A program made the translations under genes and the position numbers. A DNA stretch of 64,000 bases from Castor canadensis (Eukaryota; Chordata; Mammalia; Rodentia; Castoridae): assembly GCF_047511655.1 (NCBI RefSeq), contig NC_133396.1, positions 134,611,490 to 134,675,489 of the forward strand, read 5' to 3'. Below the pieces are notes generated by a model. The model saw only the letters and a list, made by a program, of their open reading frames with translations, was not told the origin of the DNA and searched no databases. Below, piece by piece: positions 1-62,585 of the stretch (position 1 is its first letter; each line of letters opens with the position of its first letter).

Positions 1-299
1 ATTATTTATCTTTTCAAAGAACCAACTCTTTGTTTCATTATCCCTTTATAATGTACATTTTGTTTCTATTTCATTAATTTCAACTTTGGTCTTCATTATT
101 TCTTTCTTTCTACTAATTTTTGGATTGGCTTATTCTTGTTTTTCTATGACCTATGGGTGCATCATCAGGTTATTTATTTAAGAGCTCTGATATTTTAAAA
201 TGTAGGCCCCCATAACTTTAAACTTCCCACCTAGATCTACCATTGCTGAATCCCACAGGATCAATAAGTTGTCTTTTCATTTCAATTTGAAGCAATGTT

Positions 300-565
300 T
301 TTTTTTTTTTTTTTTTGTGGCACTGGGAATTAAATTCAAAGTCTTGCACTTTTTAGGTAGGTACTCAGCTACTTAAGCCAGGTCCCCAACACTTTTTGCT
401 TTAGCTTCTTTTCATATAGGGTCTTGCACTTCTTGTAGGGAGTTGTCTAGGATCATGATTTTCCTACCTAACACCACCATACACTCATTGCTTGTTGAAA
501 TGGGGTCTTACTAACTTTTTGCTCAGGATGGCCTTGAACCACAATCATACTAATTAGCTGAGCCC
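300..565 (-). mobile_element. Dimeric SINE (ID-like plus B1-like), minus strand
   Basis: It starts with a T run (the poly(A) tail in reverse). A reversed tRNA-derived half with a decayed match to gaactcaggac...ctaccacttgag follows, then a B1-like half (atggccttgaaccacaatc). The same dimer layout recurs at 40440, 61700 and 63110. Confidence 0.6.
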
Positions 566-1232
566 ATGTCTGATTAATTCTAAGAATTTTTAAATTTTCC
601 CCACTTATTTTTATAGTGTTGTTCAGTTATCACCTATTGTCTATTTGCTATTGTTTCTCTTGCTTCTCATTTCTAGTTTTATTCTATTATGATCTGAAAA
701 GATAAAATGTATTGCTTCACATTTGTTTTTGTATTTGTTAAGACTTGCTATATGGCCTAAAGTATGGTCAACTTTGGAGAACATTCTATGAGCTTCTGAG
801 AAGAATGTGTATTCCATCATTGTTGTTAGGAATCTTTTCCAGATTCTGTTGTATCTGGTCTTAGACGCAATTTAATGCTGAAGTTTTCGTATTCATTTTT
901 ATATGAATGACATATTTATTGTTGAAAGTGGGTATTGAAGTCACACTAGCACTGTATTTGGACCCATCTGTCCATTTATGTCCAGTAGTAGTGATATTGG
1001 ATGCAAGAATCTTTGGTACAAATGTATTTGTAATTATTATATCTTATTGATATATTATTCCTGCAATTGCTAGGGAATGACCTTCTTTATCTCTTCCAAC
1101 TCATTTTAGCTTGAATCTATTTTGTCAGACATGAGTATAGCTACTCCTACTTGATTTTTGGTTCCATTTCAGTGGTGTATCTTTTTTCATCCTTTCACTT
1201 TTCATTTTTATGGTTTTTTTGCCATTGAAGTG

Positions 1233-1237
<5 letters not shown>

Positions 1238-1267
<30 letters not shown>
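1238..1267. repeat. (CA)n microsatellite
   Basis: About 15 uninterrupted CA units inside the old L1 fragment. Confidence 0.95.
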
Positions 1268-1273
<6 letters not shown>

Positions 1274-2199
1274 GAATCTTGTTTTTTAATCCAACAAGCC
1301 TATCTACATCTTTTCATTAAGTTTACAAACTATTTACATTTAACATTACTATTGAAAGTTATGTACAAATTTCTGTTACATTTTCTGATTATTTTTAAAA
1401 TTCTGCATTTTTTACTCCTTATTCATCTCAGAAGTTTTTTAATTAAGTGAAAAATGTTGATTCTTATTTCCCTTTTGTTTACTTGTTTTTCTACCAAGAT
1501 TTATTCTTTTTTGAGTTCTCGTGATTGTGTATAGTTTTCTTCTTCTTGCTCAGAATTCTTTTAAGTATCTTTTGTTATGCTGGATTAGTCCTCTTAAATT
1601 GCTTTAGGTTATGCTCATCTTGGAAGGTCATTATTTTTTTTATTTTAAATGTGACCTCTGCTGGATACAGTAATCTTCGTTGCCATTTATTTTCATCCAG
1701 GGCTTGAAATACATCAGTCTAAGCTCTTCTCATCTTTAGGGTTTCTGCTGAGAAGTCTGTCATTTTACTGATGGTTTTGCCTGTGTACATAGTTGGCACT
1801 TCTGTCAGCTTTCAGTGTTCCTGCATTTTTTCAGTGCTTTTGGCACTTTAACTGTGATATGATGCTAAAATTTAATTAGGAGTTCTTTTCTAGTTATGTT
1901 TATTTTGGATTGAAATGTCTCCTGTACCTGAACGCTTATATCTTTTGGTTACCTTTCTTATACCTAAGATTTATGAATTTTGTCTCTTATGTCCCAGAGG
2001 TCTTGGATGCTATGGTCATAATATACTATTATCTATTTTTTTCCTTTTTGGTTTGTTTTATATTGTTTTTCTCAGTCTGATTCTCATATAGGGTCTGTTT
2101 GGACTAGAGTGAAGGACCTTAGACTTGTCCCTATTATTATTCTATTCTATCACATCAGATTCTATTCATTTTGAAAACCTGCATGATTTGTTTTCCTTT

Positions 2200-2480
2200 A
2201 TTGTTGTACTGGGTGGGGGTACATTGTGGCATTTACAGAGGTTCTTACAGTGTATCAAATATATCATAATTGGATTCATTCCTTCCACAGATCTGCTTTA
2301 TCCCCTCTTCCCCCAATTCCTTCTATAGTTTCAACAGGTACCATTTTTACATTTACATACATGTGTATAGACTCCAACACCCTTTCCCATCATCTCCCCC
2401 TCCCACTGGTACCAACCATAATGCAATGATTTATTAGCCTTCAGTTCCTGGTATTCATGCTTCTGCTTGATCTAAGATCT
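2200..2480 (-). mobile_element. L1 3' end, second subfamily, minus strand
   Basis: In reverse it matches the 3' ends at 35830-36110 and 49960-50230: caatgtacccccagtacaac at the tail end, then the cctgttgaaact-type segment and a GGTACCAGTGGG-type segment. The T-rich side is at low coordinates, which fixes the orientation. Confidence 0.65.
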
Positions 2481-3097
2481 CTTGGTAATGAGTTCTGTTG
2501 AAGTTTTTATTTATGAATATCTATTCATTTCTTTTTACAGACATCTCCCAAATTCCATATTATTTTCTTTACACTATTCAGGTATTTGCAATTATTTACA
2601 GTCATTGATCATTTTAAAATTAGTGTTCTGAATGATTTATTTATCATTTCATTTGCTTTGATCTCTCTGAATTCAGTTATTGAAACATCATGAAGTTTTG
2701 GGTGAGTCATGCTGACTTAGTTTTTTCATATTTCATATTTCTTGTTTTTCTATGCTGCAATTTGCACATCTATTGGAATGGATATAACTGCTGTTTATAA
2801 ACTCTTTAACAAGGGTTTTAGTGAGCTGCCTTATTTTAAGACACAGCTAACCATACTTCAGTAGTGAGAAAAAAATCGCATTGATGATATCAGCACAAAA
2901 ACTATCAGCAACATAAATGTAGCATGAAATAATTTCAAAACTTCACTGCATTATTAATAACAATAAGAAAGGAAAGGAGCAAATATAATACAGTTTAACC
3001 TAGGAATTCAAAGTACGTAAAGGTAAAAGTAATATTAAGAATGTAACAAAAAAGGAGGTATGAAAGGGAAAAAGACAGATGTAAAATAGGAAAGAAA

Positions 3098-3180
3098 GGC
3101 TTGGGGCATGAGGCATGTGGTAGAGTGCCTGCTTAATAAGCTTGAGGCTCTGAGTTCAAATCCTAGTACCAACACTGAAG
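3098..3180 (+). mobile_element. ID-like tRNA-derived SINE
   Basis: It shows the pol III A-box-like part (gcatgtggtagagtgcctgc) and a B-box-like gagttcaaatcctag, then a short A-rich end. It is an interspersed repeat, not a working tRNA gene: no CCA-side acceptor stem can be drawn. Confidence 0.7.
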
Positions 3181-3599
3181 AAATAGGAAAGAAAGAAAGG
3201 AAAAGAATATGAGATATACATGTGGGAAAATAGTGAGTAAAATACAACACAGTTCCAAAACAAAATGGTCAAAGAAAGAAAAAATAGTATTCTTTCTTCA
3301 TGATGAGGAGATGCAGATATCTGTTTCCTAGGCCTGTGGTTCTTAGTTGTCCAGATACCAAGTGTTAGATGTGTCTTCTTCCATCTTAAACAGGTCAAGC
3401 AGACTAGGCTGTATGAAGACTGAGACTTCCCTGCCTGCTAGAGACAGCAAGACAATGTCTACTTCATGGCTACATTCACAGACATGACTTGTGTATGTGT
3501 ATCCTGCATGCAGAGCTTCGCAGGAGCCACTGTCACCCACTAAGTCTGCACAACCCTCAGTGAGTGCCCCCAAATTTGAAGCCACTACACCCAAATTTC

Positions 3600-3820
3600 A
3601 TCTGTTGAGATGGAGTCTCATGATCCTTTTTGCCCAGACTGGCCTTGAACTGTGATCCTCCTGATGTCAGATTCCTGCTCAGCTAGGATGAACAAGTGTG
3701 CTCAGCATATCCAGGTATTGTTTGAGAGGGTGGTGTTAAATATTTACTGCCCCTCATGGCCTGGATCTTCAGTTCTCCTGATCTGAGTCTGCCATGTAGC
3801 TAGGAATACTCTTCTCAGGT
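3600..3820 (-). mobile_element. B1-like SINE remnants, minus strand
   Basis: Two adjoining decayed copies (3600-3715 and about 3740-3820) show reversed B1 features: gagatggagtctcatgatcc, ggccttgaactgtgatcctcc and a tagctagga segment. Confidence 0.5.
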
Positions 3821-3829
3821 TTCCATTTA

Positions 3830-6540
3830 TCTCTGTTTTTATCCATTCCTTCAGATATTGCACATGCATTTAAAATGATAATAAGCATAGGAAGCTTATT
3901 TTGTAAGTCAGTCTGATGTTAGTGAATTCCCCCCTTTTTTGTTATCGCAGAAAGTCTTTATTTCTTCAGGATAAATTTTTCTGGGTATTCTTGCATAACA
4001 GTGTTTTATTTCCTCAGAATTTTGACTATGTCTTCTCTGTTATTACTGCCCTGTAAAGTGTCTCCTAAGAAAAATACTGTTACTTTAATAGTCATTCCTA
4101 TATAACACCACTTCTTTTTTGTCATTTTTAGAATCCGTTTTTCTTCAAGTTTTAAAAGTTTCATTAATATGGCAATAGGCAGTATCCATGTGACATTAAT
4201 TTGAAGGACTCAGCATGTAAGATCTATGCAGGTAAGGAGGCCACACCTAATTTCAAAGGAAGTATGTAATAGCCTTGGAGCTCAAGCAGAGACTTGTCAA
4301 AGGGGGAGAGCCACCTCAGAAAGTTCCCACAAGAATAATGCCACGCAAATATTTGGGATCAGAGGCAGAACTACAGTAAAAGTAGCCACTAGGGCATTGA
4401 GTAATAGCATAGAGTATCATATTGATTTTGGACTTGTCCACAATTTGAGTATTCCTTATCTAAAATGTTAGAGATTGTATCTTTGCAAATTTTGGAATAT
4501 TTATATACGCATATATTATAGTTGGGACCTTACATTAAACAGAAAGTTTCTTTATGTTACATATATACTTTGTAAATATATCCTCAAGGTAATTTTATAT
4601 AATATTTTAAATAATTGTGTATAAGAAACAAGATTCATGGTGTGGAACTATCCAATTATTGTGTTGGTATTCAGACAATTTTAGATTTGAAGAATTTCAG
4701 AAATTTGAATTTTTTTTTTCTTCCAGATTTTTTTTATTCATATATGCATAGAAATTTAAACTTTTTATGGTAAGGATGTTCAACCTCTGTGTGGCTTTCT
4801 TCTCTTGAGGTAATTTCTTCTATAATTAATTTGTTGAAGACTATTTTTAATCATAAAAAGATGTTGACTGTTCTCACATTCTAATTATTGAGATAATGGT
4901 GTGTTTTGTGTACTTCATTCTATTAATGTAGTGAATAACAGATTAATTGGCGTATGTAACCAACCTTGAATGCCAGACATAAATTACATATAATAATGAT
5001 TTATAATCCATTAAATGTGCTGTTGAATTCAGTTTGCTAGTTGACATCTTTTGCATCTATACTCATCAGAGAGATTCATCAGATATATTCATTAGACATA
5101 TTGGGTTACTTTCTTTTTGTGTCCTTTGGTGTTGGGATAATGTTGGTCTCATAAATATGTGTGGAATTGCTTCCTCCTCTTCAATTTCTTGGAAGACTTT
5201 GAAAAAATCTTAGTGTTAATTTTTTTTCAAGTTTAGGGTTAATTTTTTTATTATTTCTTTTATTCATATGTGCATACAATATTTGGCTCATTTCTCCCCC
5301 CTTCCGCCTGCTCCCTCCCTTTCCCTCCACCCCCTCCATCTTTCCCCTTAACCCCTCACTACCAGGCAGAAACTATTTTGCCCTTATCTCTAATTTTGTT
5401 GAAGAGAGAGTATAAGCAATAACAGGAAGAAACAAGTGTTTTTGCTGGTTGAGACAAGGATAGCTATACAGGGAGTTTACTCACATTGCTTTCCTGTACA
5501 TATGTGTTACATTCTAAATTAATTCTTCTTGAACTAACCTTTTCTCTAGTTCCTGGTCCCCTTCTCCTATTATTTTTTTAAATGTTTGGTAGTATTCAGA
5601 AGGGAAGACTTCAGATCCTGGGCTTTTCTTCCATGAGAAATTTTTATTACTGACTCAATTTATTTTCTCACTACTGGTCTGCTTAGAGTTTTTATTTATT
5701 TGTGATTCAGTCTTTGCAGATTGTATGTGTCTATAATAAAACCATTACTTCCAAGTTATTCATACTGTTGGTGTAAATTGTTCATAGTAGTCTCATGATA
5801 TTTTGTAATTCTGTGCTATCAGATGTAATGTCTCCTTTGCCAGTTCTGAAATGTTTATTGATTTTGATTATTTCTTCCAAAAATTATCTCCTAGTTTTGC
5901 TGATGCCAAGTGTTATTTTTCTATTCTCCATTTCATTTCTTTCTGTTCTGAAACTCATTTCCTTCCTTCTATTACCTTTGTATCTGTTTGCTCTTGATTT
6001 TCTTGTTCTTTGAAATAAAAAGTTAATTTGAGATCTTTCTTTGTAGTTCAATTAATTATGCAGCTTATTTAGTTTTGTAATTAAAACATAAAGTTCTCTC
6101 TTAGAACTGCTTTTGCTCCATCTCATAGGTTTTAGTATATTTGGTTTTAACATTTATATCAAATTGCTCTTGTTATTTTTTCTATTTTTTATTATGATGT
6201 TTGGAAAAATTATCTAATAGAATTTCACTATTATTAATTTTTGAGACTTTTTTGGCCCAACATATTCATCCCAGAGAATGTCTTACACACACTTGATAAT
6301 ATTCATGTCCTATTCTTATTAGAAGGCATGGTCTGCAAAGGTCCTATAGGTCCAGTTTGTCCATCATATAGCTCAAATCCAGTGTTTCTTCATTGATTTC
6401 CATCTGGATCACTTATCCACTGTTTAAAGTAGGACATAGAAGTCCCTTATGTTAAAGTATTGCAATCTATTTCTTCTTCAGATCTATTGGTGTACACTTT
6501 TTCTAGTTAGCATATATTCATTGTCCAGGGTTTTTTTTTA
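3830..6540 (-). mobile_element. Old L1 ORF2 fragments, minus strand, interrupted
   Basis: Antisense L1 blocks at about 3900-4110, 4850-5220 and 5580-6480. Examples are gttgaattcagtttgctag and tgtttggtagtattcagaag, both typical of antisense reverse-transcriptase sequence. No frame remains open. The block continues across the younger insertion at 5240-5572. 4110-4850 is not clearly assigned. Confidence 0.6.
5240..5572 (-). mobile_element. Truncated young-family L1 3' end, minus strand
   Basis: The plus strand opens with the T-rich tail and ttattcatatgtgcatacaa, then the C-rich tract ccccccttccgcc. The aaactattttgcccttatct block follows, then the ggttgagacaaggatagcta block. It is the reverse complement of the 3' end of the L1 at 41025-44599. 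It sits inside old L1 sequence that resumes afterwards. Confidence 0.8.
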
Positions 6541-8344
6541 ATAGGCTTATGCTATACATTGATTAGATCACTGCCTCTATGCCCCACTTAAAGCAATTAC
6601 AAGAGGTATCATTGTTCTATTTCATCAACCATACTCCCTCACCGTAAGCTCCTTCATTCACCCTTCCCCAAGTACCCTCCACACACACTGAGTCTATGGG
6701 ATTCATGCCATATTTTAAAACACCTCAGAGAGCTTCCTTTTCCTTTCCACCTAGCTGGAATATATCAACATGGCAGCTTCTAAGAAACAGAGAGTGAGCC
6801 CAGCCCATCCACAAAATCAGTTGGAGCCTTGGTCTTGGACATCTCAGTCTCTAGAATAGTAACTATGTGTGTTTAAATAACACACAGAGTTGATAGTATA
6901 TTGTTATATTATCCCTTTGACCCAAAGGGACAAAGGCAAGTATTAATGTTAAACACAAGGATTACTCAGTTATCTAATAAATTTCTCCTAAAATTGAAAA
7001 ACTTTTCTCTTCACAACTCAGGTAATTCATCTAAATCACGATCTCAAAAAAGGGACAGCTTTGGAACATAAGGCATGTGAGTTTGTGCAATGAGATTACA
7101 ACATATCTGCTTAAACTATTTACATGTTATTTTTTATATCTATAATTTTACCTAAAAGACATTAACATTTTGAAAAATTAAAATTATTTCTAGTCAAAAG
7201 TGATTGTAACTAATTAAGGCTGCTTGAAGTATATGAACAAAAATTACATTTGAAAATATTGTTTTGAAATTTCCAAAAATAAAAAATAAAGTTCTATGTC
7301 AACTTTTCTAAACCAAAATACATCTAAATATTACTTGACTTTAAGGTAATTACAAATGAGGTTCTTAGACTCCTTCACATGGATTGCTTTGCTTATTAGA
7401 CATTCTTATTTTAACATAGCTTTTTCTTATGGTTCAAAACTGATTGTGTTAATGGTAGAAAACTGGACAATGCAGATAAGTCCTGATACTCTTTAATTTC
7501 CAATGGGGGTTGCAGCCTGATTAATTTAAGTTAACTTGAAAATATTCTAATTTGAAAATGCATTTAATATAAATAGCAAACCATATATCAGAGCTTGGAA
7601 ACACAGTATACCCTGAAGAGTTGTTTGTTGACCCTGATGATCAAATAGCTATTTGGGAGCTGTGGTCATTATTGCTGCTCAGTATCAGAGAATATCATAC
7701 CACATATTTCTAGCCAGGGAAGAACATCAAAATTCAAATTACTGTTTTGCTGAATGCATATTATTTTTACAATATAATAAGGTTAAAAAATTGTGAGTTT
7801 GACCACCATAAGTTGGAGTTTGTCTTTCTAAAAGAATTAAGCAAGTCTTAAGTTTATAATCTCTAAAGCAAATATAATTTTTACATATTTTATTACATTT
7901 CCTGCCTATCATTTTTTAATAAATTATAATCCAGAGAACAAGTCTATGTGTGTTGTTTGTGTGTGATTATAACATGTACTTTTATAATTTTTATACCAAT
8001 ATTATGATAGTTATAAAATCATTTACTCAATTAAATTTTAATTCCTATGATTATTTGCATTATTAAATGTGCTAGATTGATGTACTTTAGGAGTTCATAC
8101 ATGTCATAATTTTTACATTTATTTATTGATAGATAAGTTATAAGTGGTAACTAATTTATTAATAATATAAGATATGACTTAGTTTGGCTTTTACATATTG
8201 GTGAAGTGATATAATTTTAAAGGTCAAAATAATAGCTTTTGCATTTACTGTGAAATAAAGACTTCAGGGAAACTATGTAGAAAACTTAAGAGATAATTAG
8301 GAGAATGATGGATACAGATAAGTCCTGAAGTAACTACATCAAAG
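6541..8344. other. AT-rich 3' flank of CFH, no gene seen
   Basis: No coding frame or SCR-like exon. 6735-6860 ends with a segment (ttggtcttggacatctcag) that resembles the end of MaLR-type LTRs, a weak call. The remainder is AT-rich sequence I cannot assign. Confidence 0.5.
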
Positions 8345-8590
8345 TCTTGCCATAGAGGTTTTATTACTAGGACACAATATTTTGGTTCACCAAGTTTTAA
8401 TGCAGTGCTTATTAAAGTGTGGCAGTGGTCTCTCAGATGCTAAATTCATCACCACATATCAATACAAATGCATTTTATGAAAACAAAACAAAACAAAACA
8501 AGAGCAAATAAATGATACTTCAAAATAGAGACCTGGAATAATAATGAAAAATTCTGTACAAAGGCACACATATTAATTAGAGCAAAACAT
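8345..8590 (-). other. CFH: Probable CFH 3' untranslated region
   Basis: Sequence downstream of the stop on the minus strand as far as the first plausible poly(A) site. It has no open frame. It holds a run of aaaac units (plus strand 8482-8501). The length (about 245 nt) is set by the AATAAA at 8360-8365 and is an inference. Confidence 0.55.
8360..8365 (-). promoter_or_regulatory. Candidate poly(A) signal AATAAA
   Basis: TTTATT on the plus strand, AATAAA on the minus strand, 226 bases after the CFH stop. It is the first canonical hexamer in that direction. In AT-rich DNA this motif is common by chance, so position is the main support. Confidence 0.5.
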
Positions 8591-57667
<49,077 letters not shown>

Positions 57668-58114
57668 CTACAAATAATAAAAATAGAGTAGGTGTTAAAG
57701 ATAACTATTGAAATATATGGTATGTTTAGGTTATTCTTGCTTTTCACATGCTTAAACAGTTACAGTTTAACCCATGTGTATGTCTTTCCCTATATAGATA
57801 CACATATGTATTTATATATATATGCTTAATATAATTATTTACACATAAATATATATAATTTACTGGACATTATTCTAAGTTCTGGAAAGAAAGTAATGAA
57901 TTAAGCAAGGTATCTGTCTTTAAAGTATTTTTATTATATTAAATAAGTTAGAAATTAAGTAAGCAATCAAATAGTTATATAATATACATTACAGGTAGAT
58001 TAATTCTATTTAGAAAAATAAACCACAGTAAGATAATACAAAATTATACGGGAACATTCAAATAGGATGAAATAGGATGGAACAAAGCAATGTTCCTATA
58101 CAGGGGAAAAATAA

Positions 58115-58117
<3 letters not shown>

Positions 58118-58157
<40 letters not shown>
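58118..58157. repeat. (GT)n microsatellite
   Basis: About 20 uninterrupted GT units. Confidence 0.97.
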
Positions 58158-58158
<1 letters not shown>

Positions 58159-58598
58159 TGTATGTGGTAGTTCAGGTGGGTTGTGGAGCAATGAGGATTG
58201 AATGAGCTAACTTGAAGTGGGAAGGGCCTGTTTCATGTCTCTGGTCATTTCTTACCTGGTTATAAGTTCTGAGCATGGATTGATGAACATAGTGTGTGTG
58301 AATGATAGTGAATTTAGCTCAAGGCAGTGAGGGAAGGAAGAACCACACAGAATTAGATTGCCTTCTTAGAGCTGCACAGCTTAAGTGTAGAATGAAATTT
58401 CTCATGGTCTCATTAAAGTTCCTGCAGGAAAAGATGGCTGTCTTAAACACAACTGGTATCTTCATCAAGACATCTTTCATACTTAAAAGTCACTCAGAGT
58501 GGTATATAAGAGCAGAGTTAAAAACAGCAGAAAAGTAGATAAACTTATTATAGTCCTTGAAATGGAGAAAGAAGAGTTGAATCAGGTACCTGATTTAA

Positions 58599-58625
58599 AC
58601 ACACACACACATACACACACACACA
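58599..58625. repeat. (AC)n repeat
   Basis: About 13 AC units with one AT interruption. Confidence 0.9.
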
Positions 58626-60580
58626 GGCTTTTCTCCTGACTGGATCAAGAGAGAGCAAACACTCTTGTCAATCTGAATAAACTGATGAAATTATGTAAAC
58701 TTTATTCATCACATTTATTTCCTACAAATATATGACTTTGGAAGAAAATTCAAACACACACACACAAAGAGCAGAAAAGACAACCATGAAGAGAAAACAA
58801 ATAGCTAGTAGAAACAGGAACTTGTTCCAGATGTTAGAATTAGTATAAATAGCTTTAAAATATATTTTTAAATATGTTAAAGGAACTGTAGTAAAAAAAT
58901 GGGCAAAATGAACAAAAAGTTAAAGACAGTTAAAATAAAATGACTCTTAAAATCATGTTATCCTAAAATTATAAATATCAGAAATAATGACTCAAATGAT
59001 GATCATAAGAGTCAAATGGACAAAATGGGAAAGTTATTAAACTTGAAAAAACTTTAATGTACAAATGTCTAAACTGAAGTATATAGAATGAAAAATGTGC
59101 ATAAAGAACACAAATCAAACAATTGTAAAAGAAATGTGTTGTAGATAGTTAAGTGATATCATATATCTGTAATGAAGTTTCCAAAAATAGAGGAGAAGAT
59201 GGACAGAAGCAACAGGTGAGAAAGTAACAGCTCAAACTTTCCCAAGGTTGAGTAAAGAAATCAACTCAGACTCAAAACCTTACCAACTACCCCCTCCCCC
59301 AGTATTTATACAAAAGAAAACCTATACTTAAGTTCTGCCAAAAAAAAAAAAGAAAGAAAGAAAAAGAAATGGAAAAAGAACACAGATAAATGTAAAAATG
59401 ATAAAATAAGAAAAAAATTAAAAAACATAGCTAAAGAAAAAATCTTAAAAGAAGAAGTAGATAACATTTCCTTCAGGAAAATAGTAAAAATAGCAGCTAA
59501 ATCTGAAATAGTAAATACTGAAGCCTGAAATCCATGTCTTGATATCTGTAAAGTACTGAAAATTAATGCAAACCAAGAACTCCCATACCCAGTGAAAATA
59601 CAGTTCAAAACTAAAGACAAATGGAAACCCATTCTCAAAGAAAAGCAGAGAGTAAACAATTGTAAACTCATGCTGTTAAAAAACCACTAAAAACAGTTCC
59701 CTGGGCTAAATGAAACTGATCTCAAATATAAGCAAAGAAGTATAAGAAGGAATGACCAAAAATGAAGAAAATAAAAATGTGGATCAAAAAAATGATGATT
59801 GAAATGATAAGTGTTCTATGTATATTTTGAAAGCACATAAAAAAGAGCAATGACTATTTGGATGCATAACAGCCATGAGTTCATAACAAAATCAGGAGGA
59901 AAGTATGTAACAATATAGTAAAAATGTCATAGGAAAAGTGTTGTGTTTTTATACTTTAAGATGTGGTTAAAGAATTAATTTGTGCTAGACTGAAACAATT
60001 TAAGCATGTCGTAATTGTTTAAATAATGACTCATGGAATGGTCTTGTCAAATGAACAAAACAGGAAACATTAAACTTGAAGAAAGTTTAATGTAGAAATA
60101 TCCAAACTGAAGCATAGAAAGGCAAAATTGTAAAAAAAATAAATAACTAAAACAGTAAAACAATAATATTGAGACATATAAGACAATTAATAGAAATGAA
60201 ATAGCAAGACAGTAGTGAATGTGTAATTAAGATAAAAGAAGGTAGGAAAAGAGAATGAAAAAAGAAAGACTACAATAAATAAATAGAAAAGATGTTAGAC
60301 TTAAATACATCAATAACTACTACCAATATAAATGGATTCACTACTCCACTTAAAATACAAAGACTCCTGACTAGATAAAAACTAAAGGAAAACACAAATG
60401 TCTTGCAATTCATTTTAATGCAATTTGACTTTCAAGTTGCAAGTAGATGATGAACTCTAAATCCCAAATTCTATATAACTCAAATAACTAGGAGAAAATA
60501 TTAAATTAAATCCTAAGAAACTAGAAAGTAGCACACAATAATGATGAGAATACAAACCAGCCTCCAGGTTCTAGTTGATA

Positions 60581-61140
60581 CCTAGAAGCTGTGGGTTCTA
60601 AGCCTGCAGTTGCCCTGCATGAAAATGGTCAACAGTTGAATCAACTCCTTACTCATGAACAAAACATTCCCTGCAGTGGTTGAGATTCAGAAACTGTGGT
60701 CGTGTCTGAAATCCCCATTGAGCAGATGGAGTGTTTGCATGCTCCTGTTCTCCTCGGCTTTATATTGTTTTCTGAAGCTAAAAGAACCTTGGCAATGGAT
60801 TTGTCCATTTTATTGAGTAAATTTGATGGACAAATTCAAGTGGAAAACCACTTTTCATCCTGAGATTAAAAACCACCGAGGATGAAATGGAATAGATTAG
60901 AATCATCACTTAGGTACATGTACACAAGTGCAGACAGAGTTTGATTTAAATTTTTGAAAGAAAAAGCAAACATCTAATGCAGTCTCTAGTAAATTCTTTA
61001 CTCAGTAGATCTAATACTATGCATTTTTATGTCCCCTCAATATTTATCATGTATCTTTAATTCACTGTTATTTTTATGCCATTATCTATAATCATACTTA
61101 TTTTATTAATCTTTTTTCTTTTCTTTTAAAGTTTTATCTG
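60581..61140. other. Unassigned stretch in intron 1
   Basis: 60590-60850 is GC-richer than its surroundings. I recognise neither a gene nor a repeat in it. Confidence 0.4.
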
Positions 61141-61144
61141 TTGA

Positions 61145-61235
61145 GGGCTGGTGGAGTGACTCAAGTGGTAGAGCACCTGCCCAGCAAGTGTGAGGCCCTG
61201 AGTTCAAACCCCAGTATTACCAACAACAGAAAAAC
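61145..61235 (+). mobile_element. ID-like SINE, well preserved
   Basis: ggctggtggagtgactcaag, tggtagagcacctgcccagc and gagttcaaaccccagtatta: the best copy of the family in the window, with clear A-box-like and B-box-like parts. Confidence 0.88.
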
Positions 61236-61699
61236 ATTAACTGATACATAAAAACATAGAAATTATACATTATAATTACAAGGCATTACCATGTGATGTT
61301 CACATATGTATTACAGATGGTATAATGTTTAAATTAGGTCAAGCATATGTACTTCTTCAGTCATCTATTAGTACTTCACAATTAAACATCCTTTTTAAAA
61401 ATTGACAATTCCACCTATTTTGTTATACCACATGATGTTTTGATCCATGCAGACTTTGAGTGACGTTCAAATTAGGGTAAACATGACTATCTTTTCTAAC
61501 ATTTACCATTTCATTTTATCATATAATTTACCATTTGTAGTGAGAATATTCAAAATTCTTTCTTCTAGCCTTTTTGAAATCTACGCAGCATTATCATTAT
61601 CAATAGTCAACCTACTGTGGAATAGAACACCAGAACCTAATGTTTTTCAACACTATAATTAAGTACCACAAATGTAATGAATGAAAGGAAATCGGGGCT

Positions 61700-61885
61700 T
61701 CATGCTTATGCAACTGCAGGGCAAAGGCTTTGCCACGTGAGTCATGACCCCAGTCCTTTTGCTTTTAGTTTGTTTCTGATGTACAGTGTCATCCTGTCTG
61801 ACTTTAGACCACAAATCTCTTACCTCTGCTTTCTGGGAAGCTGGAGTTATAGGCCTGAACCACCATGCCTCCTACATTCATTTTT
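61700..61885 (-). mobile_element. Dimeric SINE remnant, minus strand
   Basis: Decayed reversed ID-like half (cagggcaaaggctttgccac) then a reversed B1-like half (gctggagttataggcctgaa, ccaccatgcct). Confidence 0.6.
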
Positions 61886-62454
61886 TATTTAGAAACTTGT
61901 TTTCAATTGCTCGGATTACCAGAGAATGTGAGAGCTTGAATTTGGTTTAAGCTAGTCTCAAATTGAAGTGCCCCAAGCACTCAAAAGAAAGAAAATGTAA
62001 TATTATTTGAGGAAAGGACTACTTTCTGAAGCATCAAATTATTCCTACAAATGTCAAAGATATTGTCAAGGACAGAAAAGTACCCAAAGGCTACAGGCGT
62101 CATGAAGAGTAGAACAAATCCATGATACTGGAATAAATACATAAAGAATATTCTCAACTGTACTAATTATGTTTGAAAAGTGTAAAAGATCAATTAATGA
62201 TATCTGTGAACAGGAAACCCTAACACTCTATTGCCAGATTTTTTTAAATGTAAACTTCTAAAAATACAAAAAATTAAAGAATAATATTTTAGCCAACATT
62301 GAACAGATTAACAGAAGATTAAAACAGTTTTAGAAAGAATTCTTGATCTGGAGGACAGGCTAGAAGAAATAACACAGAGTCTAACATGGAACTAAATTCA
62401 ATTAGCATAAAAGTGTAAGTTTGGATGCATCATAAAGAATGTCGAAAACTAAGC

Positions 62455-62585
62455 TGTCCCCTGTGGTACTCATCCGTTTTCCCAGCTACTCTGGAGGCTG
62501 AGGCAGGAGAACCTCTGATTCCTGGGAGTTTGAAACCAGCCTGAGCAACACAGCCAGACCCTGCTCCAAAAAGAAAAAAAAAAGT
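62455..62585 (+). mobile_element. B1/7SL-derived SINE
   Basis: cccagctactctggaggctg, aggcaggagaacctctgatt and gaaaccagcctgagcaacac, then an A-rich tail. These are conserved 7SL-derived segments. Confidence 0.88.

Larger units (their letters stand above)
1..2120 (-). mobile_element. Old L1 fragment (ORF2 region), minus strand
   Basis: The plus strand reads as antisense L1 ORF2. The opening (ttcaaagaaccaactctttg) is the reverse complement of the conserved N-terminal reverse-transcriptase segment. Sequence near 1075-1165 (ggaatgaccttctttatctc, then ctattttgtcagac) matches the usual antisense endonuclease-region pattern of mammalian L1. Frames are broken throughout. A SINE interrupts it at about 300-565 and a (CA)n run at 1238. 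Beyond about 1740 the assignment is less sure. Confidence 0.7.
57668..60580 (+). other. 3' part of intron 1, with old L1 sequence
   Basis: No signal-peptide exon is visible. 59160-59700 and about 60290-60400 resemble ancient plus-strand L1 ORF1/endonuclease regions (aaagaaaagcagagagtaaa, ctactaccaatataaatgga). 57720-58110 and 58160-58590 are unassigned. Confidence 0.5.

Noticed and set aside
1..8344. A CFHR gene or extra SCR exon downstream of CFH
   Set aside because: No four-cysteine SCR pattern is present on either strand here. The sequence is L1, SINEs and unassigned AT-rich DNA.
61145..61235. Possible tRNA gene
   Set aside because: The A-box and B-box likeness comes from a tRNA-derived SINE. 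The clover leaf is not complete and the copy ends in an A-rich tail.
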